Assembly (NCBI GenBank): GCA_927798505.1
Contig: CAKMNE010000007.1
Span: 1 to 20,627 of the forward strand
Direction of reading: 5' to 3'
DNA length: 20,627 bases
Source: an uncultured Bacteroidales bacterium
Lineage (GTDB): Bacteria; Bacteroidota; Bacteroidia; Bacteroidales; UBA932
Below the pieces are notes generated by a model that saw only the letters and a list, made by a program, of their open reading frames with translations, was not told the DNA's origin and ran no database searches. A program made the position numbers and the translations under genes. Below are positions 13,801 through 20,627 of this stretch, one piece after another. Numbering within the stretch: position 1 is the stretch's first letter; each line of letters begins with the position of its first letter.

Positions 13801-13832
13801 GGAGGACGGTTTAACCGCCCTCCATTTTTTTT
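13801..13832 (+). terminator. Rho-independent terminator after the phosphofructokinase gene
   Basis: GGAGGACGG (13801-13809) pairs with CCGCCCTCC (13815-13823) across a 5-nt loop TTTAA, with a single A/C mismatch. An A and a run of eight T (13825-13832) follow. It begins 19 nt after the stop codon at 13781 and lies before the ligA promoter. It is the only clear intrinsic terminator in the window. Confidence 0.9.
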
Positions 13833-13851
13833 GCGCCTCGCCTGTGGGTAA

Positions 13852-15963
<2,112 letters not shown>

Positions 15964-15972
15964 GTGTAGTGT

Positions 15973-18003
15973 ATGAAATATACTGAATTCACAGACAAGG
16001 ATTTCGAACTCATCAACAAAGCCTGGAGTGTTTTTGCAGGCTATGCGCGTGAACGCTGCAGCAACGACAAGGAGTTCGGTGTAGTAAGAAAGGCATTCGA
16101 GTTTGCCAACGAAGCCCACAAGAATGTGCGCAGGCGTTCAGGTGAGCCGTATATTCTCCATCCCATTGAGGTTGCACAGATAGTGGTAAAGGAAATCGGT
16201 CTCGGATACAAATCCATGACTGCTGCCCTGCTCCACGACGTGGTGGAGGATACGGAATATACCGTGGATGATATCCGCGCCCTGTTCGGAAACAAGGTGG
16301 CATCCCTGGTGGACGGCTTGACGAAGATCAAGACCGTGCTCGACAATGAAGACCGCACCAAGATGACCGACATAGAGACCAAGAGTCTCCAGGCAGAGAA
16401 TTTCAAGCGCATTCTGCTGACCCTCAATGATGATGTCAGAGTCGTGCTCATCAAGCTTGCGGACCGTCTGCACAACTGCAGGACCATTGAGTTCATGCCT
16501 GAGCACAAGAGGGATAAAATCCTGAGTGAGACTATGTATGTGTTCATTCCTCTGGCTCACAGGCTGGGTTTCTACAGCATCAAATCCGAAATGGAGAACA
16601 TCTGGCTGCGTTTCAAGGAGCCGGATGATTACAGCAAAATCAAATCACTCACTGAACAGAACGTAGCATCCACCAGCACCCTGATAGACGATTTCATAGC
16701 CCCTATCGACAAGGCCCTCAAAGCCGACGGCTACAAATATGAAATAAAGAAGAGGGTGAAGACTCCTTACTCCATCTGGCACAAGATGAAGACCAAGCAC
16801 GTCACCTTCGACCAGATTTTCGACCTGTATGCGGTGCGCATCATCTTCGAGCCGCAGACTGACGATCCGGTCAAGGAAAGGAAGATGTGCTATGACATAT
16901 ATTCCACCATCACAAGCATTTACCGTTTCCAGTCGGATCGCCTCCGCGACTGGATCAAGTCGCCTAAGAGCAACGGCTACGAAGCGCTGCACTGCACGCT
17001 GATGAGCGAAGGAGGCAATTGGGTGGAGGTCCAGATCCGCTCCAAGCGTATGGACGACATTGCCGAAAAGGGAATCGCCGCCCACTGGGCATACAAGAAG
17101 GATGGATACATCTCCGAGAACGACAGCGAGATGGACAAATGGCTTGCCAAGGTTCAGGACATTATCAAAAGTCCGGACCTCAGCTCGCTGGAGCTCCTGG
17201 ATATGATACATAAAGACCTGGTTACAAGTGAGATAGTGGTCTTTACCCCTAAAGGACACCAGCGCAGCATAGCGGTTGGTTCAACTGCCCTAGACTTCGC
17301 ATACCAAATTCATACGGACATAGGTGACCACGCGATTGCAGCCAAGGTAAACATGAAGCTCTGCACCCTGTCCCAACAGCTGCATCAGGGTGACCTGGTT
17401 GAAATAATCACAGCCCGGAACGCCTGTCCTAAACTGGAATGGTTGGAATTCCTCCAGACCAGGCACGCCCGACGCAGAGTGCTCGACTATCTAAAGGAGC
17501 ACTGTCCTGAGGATTTCGCCAAGGCTGAGAAAATGCAGAATGACACACCGAAGATGGCCGAAAACGTCATCCTCTGCGGAGGACAGCGCTATGTTGTCGC
17601 TTCCTGCTGCTGCCCTATCCCGGGAGACCCTGTGATCGGCTTCAAGCGGGCGGACGGTACAATAATGATACACAAGAAAACCTGCCCTCAGATTCAGACT
17701 CTCGGCAGTACCCACGGAGACAAGCTTGTGGTACCTGACTGGCATTTTGAAGGACAGCAGAAGAATTTTCCTGTCACTCTTACCCTCAGCGGCCTGGACC
17801 GTATGGGACTTCTCAACGAAATTACCCAGCAGATTTCCCTTTCGCTTGGCATCAATATGCATAAACTCGTCCTCGAGGTGAATGAAGGCATATTCCAGGG
17901 CAGCATCGAGCTGTTTGTGGACGAAAGGGCCACACTTGAGAAACTGATTACCTGTATCAGGACTATTGACGGAATACAAACTGTAGCGAGGACTGAAGCG
18001 TAA
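15973..18003 (+). CDS. rel: Bifunctional (p)ppGpp synthetase/hydrolase, RelA/SpoT family
   Basis: This 676-residue protein has the long RSH layout. The N-terminal HD hydrolase domain has HPIEVA (His63), LLHDVVEDT (His88, Asp89, Glu92, Asp93) and LIKLADRLHN, all intact, so hydrolysis is predicted to be active. The synthetase domain has RVKTPYSIWHKM, FDLYAVRIIF, KSPKSNGYEALH, EVQIRSKRM (Glu352) and KGIAAHWAYK, also intact. A TGS domain (about 419-480, VFTPKGHQRSIAVGSTALDFAY), a conserved-cysteine region (ASCCCPIPGDPVIGF and HKKTCPQ) and a C-terminal ACT domain (about 596-676) follow. It makes and degrades the stringent-response alarmone and senses stalled ribosomes through the C-terminal half. 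It appears slightly shorter than many Bacteroidales Rel proteins. It lies 9 nt after ligA, and its TAA overlaps the next ATG by 1 nt (TAATG). Confidence 0.96.
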   Translation: MKYTEFTDKDFELINKAWSVFAGYARERCSNDKEFGVVRKAFEFANEAHKNVRRRSGEPYILHPIEVAQIVVKEIGLGYKSMTAALLHDVVEDTEYTVDDIRALFGNKVASLVDGLTKIKTVLDNEDRTKMTDIETKSLQAENFKRILLTLNDDVRVVLIKLADRLHNCRTIEFMPEHKRDKILSETMYVFIPLAHRLGFYSIKSEMENIWLRFKEPDDYSKIKSLTEQNVASTSTLIDDFIAPIDKALKADGYKYEIKKRVKTPYSIWHKMKTKHVTFDQIFDLYAVRIIFEPQTDDPVKERKMCYDIYSTITSIYRFQSDRLRDWIKSPKSNGYEALHCTLMSEGGNWVEVQIRSKRMDDIAEKGIAAHWAYKKDGYISENDSEMDKWLAKVQDIIKSPDLSSLELLDMIHKDLVTSEIVVFTPKGHQRSIAVGSTALDFAYQIHTDIGDHAIAAKVNMKLCTLSQQLHQGDLVEIITARNACPKLEWLEFLQTRHARRRVLDYLKEHCPEDFAKAEKMQNDTPKMAENVILCGGQRYVVASCCCPIPGDPVIGFKRADGTIMIHKKTCPQIQTLGSTHGDKLVVPDWHFEGQQKNFPVTLTLSGLDRMGLLNEITQQISLSLGINMHKLVLEVNEGIFQGSIELFVDERATLEKLITCIRTIDGIQTVARTEA

Positions 18004-19808
18004 TGAAGAAAAGGATACCAGACAGCCTGCTGCCGGCCTTTGCCGCGATAGCAATACTTGCACCGAGTTTTCTGGTGCATTCCTGCGCCAATACCACCCA
18101 GTCCCCTACCGGAGGCGACAAGGATACCATTCCTCCAGCCCTGTTCTGGGTGACTCCAGCCCCGGGCTCTACAGGAGTTCCGGTCAAGAAGACAAAAATA
18201 GTATTCGGATTTGATGAATACGTGACCATCAAGGAGTCGAAGAACATCTTCCTCTCCCCTCCGCAGAAGAAAGCTCCGAAGTCCGCCATCAGCGGCAAAA
18301 CGGTAGTCGTCACTTTCGAAGAGCCGCTCGATTCAAACACTACCTACACCATCAATATGACGAATGCCATTGCAGATGTGAACGAGGGCAACATGTTCCC
18401 GGGATATACTTATGTTTTCAGCACGGGCTCGCAGATTGACTCAATGATGATAACCGGCACCGTGATGGACTGCAACACCCTTAATCCCGTCAAGGGCGCG
18501 ACAGTGATGCTCTACAAAGACCATTCGGATTCGGCAGTGTTCAAAACCAGGCCTTTCGCCGCCTGCAAGACCGATGACTGGGGCTATTTCGCTTTGCCAT
18601 ATCTCAAGGATACCCTCTACCGTCTGTATGCCATCAAGGATGAGAACAATGACAATCTGTATCAGTGCGAAACGGAACAGATAGCCTTTATTGACACTCT
18701 GATCAGGCCGGTAATGGTGGTCAATGACACCCTTAAGGAACTGCAGAAATACGATGCCAAGGATACCCTCGAGTGCCGTGCTCGCACCAGCGAATACGAA
18801 CTTCGCCTCTTCAAGGAGGAACTCAAGGGCAAACAGAAGCTGATGAACACCGGAAGACCCTCACCACGCAAGGCCTATGTGACCTTCCAGTCACCGGATG
18901 TGTGGATTGATTCGCTCTGGATCAAGGGATACAAGGCGAATATGCTGATAACCCAGTTCAACCAGAAGCAGGATTCCCTGGAAATATGGATCAATGACCG
19001 CCGGCCGGTCCCGGACACCCTCCGACTCTTTGTCGGCTATCGCAAAAGCAACGACTCCACCTCAGTTATGGAGCCTGTCGTCGAGAATTTCAAGCTGGTG
19101 ATGGAGGGGGCCCCGAAGAAAAAGGGTGCGGCTGCCAGGAGAAACATCAAGCACGAGGATACAATCTGTGTGTATAAGATTGTGGCAGAGCCGGAAACCG
19201 TGGAACAGAATGGCTTTGACCTGACTTTCGACTTCCCTCTCATCAACGAGAGTTTCGATTCCCTGCGTTTCCACTACATAAACCCGAAACAGAAGGACAT
19301 CCAGGGGGCTTACACAGTTGAAAGAGACACTCTGAACCCGCGGCATTTCAAGATTTTCCCCAAGGAGAAGCTTTTGCCGGGTTACGAGTACTTCCTCAAG
19401 GTGCCACACAGAAGCTTCAGGGACATAAACGGATTCTGGAATGACAGCACCGAGGTCAAAGTGAGTCTTCCCAAGGATGAGAAGCTTTCGCTCATCGTAG
19501 CACAGATGCAGGGCGTGGATGGTCAGCTCATTGTGGACCTTCTCAACGAAAAGAGGGATAAGGTACTGCGCAGCTACACCATAAGCGGCGATACCGAGCT
19601 CAGGTTCCCTTACCTGAAGGAGGGCAAGTATTCCCTCAGGATTACCTACGATATGAACGGTAACTCCCTTGTCGATACCGGCTCCCTTCTCGAGCACAGG
19701 CAGCCTGAGAAAGTTGTATTCTTCAAACTTGAAGACGGCTCAGAATTCCTGGATATCCCTGCCGCTGCCGAACTTACACAAATTGTGACAGTAAACGAGT
19801 TGAAATGA
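18003..19808 (+). CDS. Ig-like (Big_5-type) domain lipoprotein
   Basis: A signal peptide ending in the lipobox FLVHSC (Cys28) predicts a lipoprotein of 601 residues. The mature protein begins with ANTTQSPTGGDKDTIPPALFWVTPAPGSTGVP and continues to about residue 145 (YTYVFSTGSQID). This is the pattern of the bacterial Ig-like domain Big_5, with characteristic IVFGFDEYV and LDSNTTYTINM segments. A carboxypeptidase-regulatory-like beta-sandwich (VMDCNTLNPVKGATVMLYK, then YRLYAIKDENND) seems to follow, then further beta-rich sequence with a basic patch (APKKKGAAARRN). The C-terminal part, with LKEGKYSLRITYDMNGNSLVDTG, resembles a second such module. Function is unknown; such proteins are common surface or periplasmic lipoproteins in Bacteroidales. 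It overlaps rel by 1 nt and the barrel gene by ATGA, so it may pair with that barrel. Confidence 0.82.
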   Translation: MKKRIPDSLLPAFAAIAILAPSFLVHSCANTTQSPTGGDKDTIPPALFWVTPAPGSTGVPVKKTKIVFGFDEYVTIKESKNIFLSPPQKKAPKSAISGKTVVVTFEEPLDSNTTYTINMTNAIADVNEGNMFPGYTYVFSTGSQIDSMMITGTVMDCNTLNPVKGATVMLYKDHSDSAVFKTRPFAACKTDDWGYFALPYLKDTLYRLYAIKDENNDNLYQCETEQIAFIDTLIRPVMVVNDTLKELQKYDAKDTLECRARTSEYELRLFKEELKGKQKLMNTGRPSPRKAYVTFQSPDVWIDSLWIKGYKANMLITQFNQKQDSLEIWINDRRPVPDTLRLFVGYRKSNDSTSVMEPVVENFKLVMEGAPKKKGAAARRNIKHEDTICVYKIVAEPETVEQNGFDLTFDFPLINESFDSLRFHYINPKQKDIQGAYTVERDTLNPRHFKIFPKEKLLPGYEYFLKVPHRSFRDINGFWNDSTEVKVSLPKDEKLSLIVAQMQGVDGQLIVDLLNEKRDKVLRSYTISGDTELRFPYLKEGKYSLRITYDMNGNSLVDTGSLLEHRQPEKVVFFKLEDGSEFLDIPAAAELTQIVTVNELK

Positions 19809-20627
19809 GAAAATTAGCGACAATACTGGCCTCAATGCTGCTCTGTGTCGGGCTTTCCGCCCAGATTGTGGAGGATTTTCCGGACGAGTACCTCGACACT
19901 GTCAAGCTTCGAACAGGCGATGTGGTGAACGATGTTTCGACCATAGGAATCAATTTCGGCGGCACTTTCACCGGAATGAATTTCAATCCCTCGCACAGCC
20001 AGCACAGGGATTTTTGGCCGGGGCATGTCAGCATAATGTACAGCCGCTATGAGAAGATGTTCGACTATCTTCCGAACTTCGGTTTCATGGTGGGAGTGGA
20101 ATACGGTCACGAAGGGTATCATTTCAAGCAGAACAAGGAAACCGGCAACACTTTCGTCTATTACAAGGAGCGCTCGGAAGCCATAAAGATGAGCGTTGTC
20201 GAAGTTCCTTTCCTGGGCATGATACACTTTGACACCCGTTACACCAAGGCCTACGCGGATGTGGGCATTTATGGCGGCTACAGGCTGAGTATTGAACGTT
20301 TCGGCCCTCTTGTGGAGGAGCAGTACAAATACGACTGGTACGATACCGACATACGCTGGGATTACGGTTTCCAGGGAGGCGCTGGCTTCGCCCTCGTTTT
20401 CTCCCCTGTCGAGATAAGCGTCAGCGCACAGTTGCGTTACGGTCTTTCCAGCATTTTCACACCTGATTCCCAGTTCCCCGAAGGCTCCGGCTACGAGGAC
20501 AGGAACCAGTATTATTACCGTTTTGCCTATCCTCTTGACATAATGATTACTTTCGGAGTGCATTTCGAGCTCGGCAAACGTTACGGCAAAACAAGAAAGG
20601 CCCTCAAACAAGAGGCCTATGACATAG
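19805..20627 (+). CDS. Partial porin-family outer-membrane beta-barrel protein
   Basis: The gene starts at ATG 19805, inside the ATGA that ends the Ig-like lipoprotein gene, and stays open to the right edge, so the C-terminus is missing (274 full codons visible). A signal peptide MRKLATILASMLLCVGLSAQ is followed by a short acidic segment. Alternating strands come next, including TIGINFGGTFTGMNF, GFMVGVEYGHEGYHF and the segment VVEVPFLGMIHF. That last pattern is typical of the OMP_b-brl_2/PorT-like barrel family of Bacteroidota. Late strands include VEISVSAQLRYGLSSIF and IMITFGVHFELGKRYG. It is predicted to sit in the outer membrane. The role is unknown; tight coupling to the Ig-like lipoprotein suggests that the two products work together, but this is inference. 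Confidence 0.8.
   Translation, partial: MRKLATILASMLLCVGLSAQIVEDFPDEYLDTVKLRTGDVVNDVSTIGINFGGTFTGMNFNPSHSQHRDFWPGHVSIMYSRYEKMFDYLPNFGFMVGVEYGHEGYHFKQNKETGNTFVYYKERSEAIKMSVVEVPFLGMIHFDTRYTKAYADVGIYGGYRLSIERFGPLVEEQYKYDWYDTDIRWDYGFQGGAGFALVFSPVEISVSAQLRYGLSSIFTPDSQFPEGSGYEDRNQYYYRFAYPLDIMITFGVHFELGKRYGKTRKALKQEAYDI

Noticed and set aside
19832..20611. 259-codon open frame on the minus strand at the right edge
   Set aside because: The plus-strand frame has a signal peptide, barrel strands and ATGA coupling to the upstream gene, so the minus frame is a shadow.

Overview
The window looks like chromosomal DNA from a member of the Bacteroidota, most likely Bacteroidales. Three things support this. 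First, -7 promoter elements of the Bacteroidota form TAnnTTTG sit in front of most transcription units, and Shine-Dalgarno sequences are largely absent. Second, the protein set is typical: a lipid-anchored BamA/TamA-like protein, Ig-like lipoproteins and several small outer-membrane beta-barrels. Third, the housekeeping genes (RlmD-type methyltransferase, RarA, LigA, Rel, PPi-type phosphofructokinase) read like Bacteroidales versions. GC content appears near or slightly above 50%. I cannot name the genus. I see no tRNA, rRNA, CRISPR array, insertion sequence or phage gene, and the DNA reads as dense core genome.

Layout. 1-415 (-) is the start of a lipoprotein gene cut by the left edge. 579-1292 (-) is a PHP-domain phosphoesterase. 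A palindromic divergent promoter separates it from a three-gene (+) operon joined by ATGA overlaps: MscS channel (1349-2281), RlmD-type rRNA methyltransferase (2278-3705) and Na+/Ca2+ antiporter (3702-4637). This operon converges, with a 4-nt overlap, on two small cysteine-rich beta-barrel genes (5810-5247 and 5245-4634, -). rarA (5882-7189, +) runs into the 3' end of a TamL-like gene (9309-7177, -) with a 13-nt overlap. A second divergent promoter region then serves a (+) operon of SpoU/TrmH methyltransferase, alkaline phosphatase lipoprotein and GH13 amylase (9363-12492), again joined by ATGA overlaps. A phosphofructokinase gene (12546-13781) has its own promoter and the only convincing intrinsic terminator. 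A last (+) operon carries ligA, rel, an Ig-like lipoprotein and an outer-membrane barrel cut by the right edge (13882-20627).

The genes fall into loose themes: genome maintenance and RNA modification (rarA, ligA, rlmD, trmH-like), stringent response (rel), ion and osmotic homeostasis (MscS, antiporter), sugar and phosphate metabolism (alkaline phosphatase, GH13, PFK), and envelope biogenesis (TamL-like protein, lipoproteins, barrels). I found no convincing new defence or mobile system. The most distinctive features are the promoter architecture (TAnnTTTG boxes 3-6 nt before the ATG, and two divergent pairs with the same near-palindromic layout), the paired cysteine-rich barrels, the compact GH13 enzyme and the tight gene overlaps.
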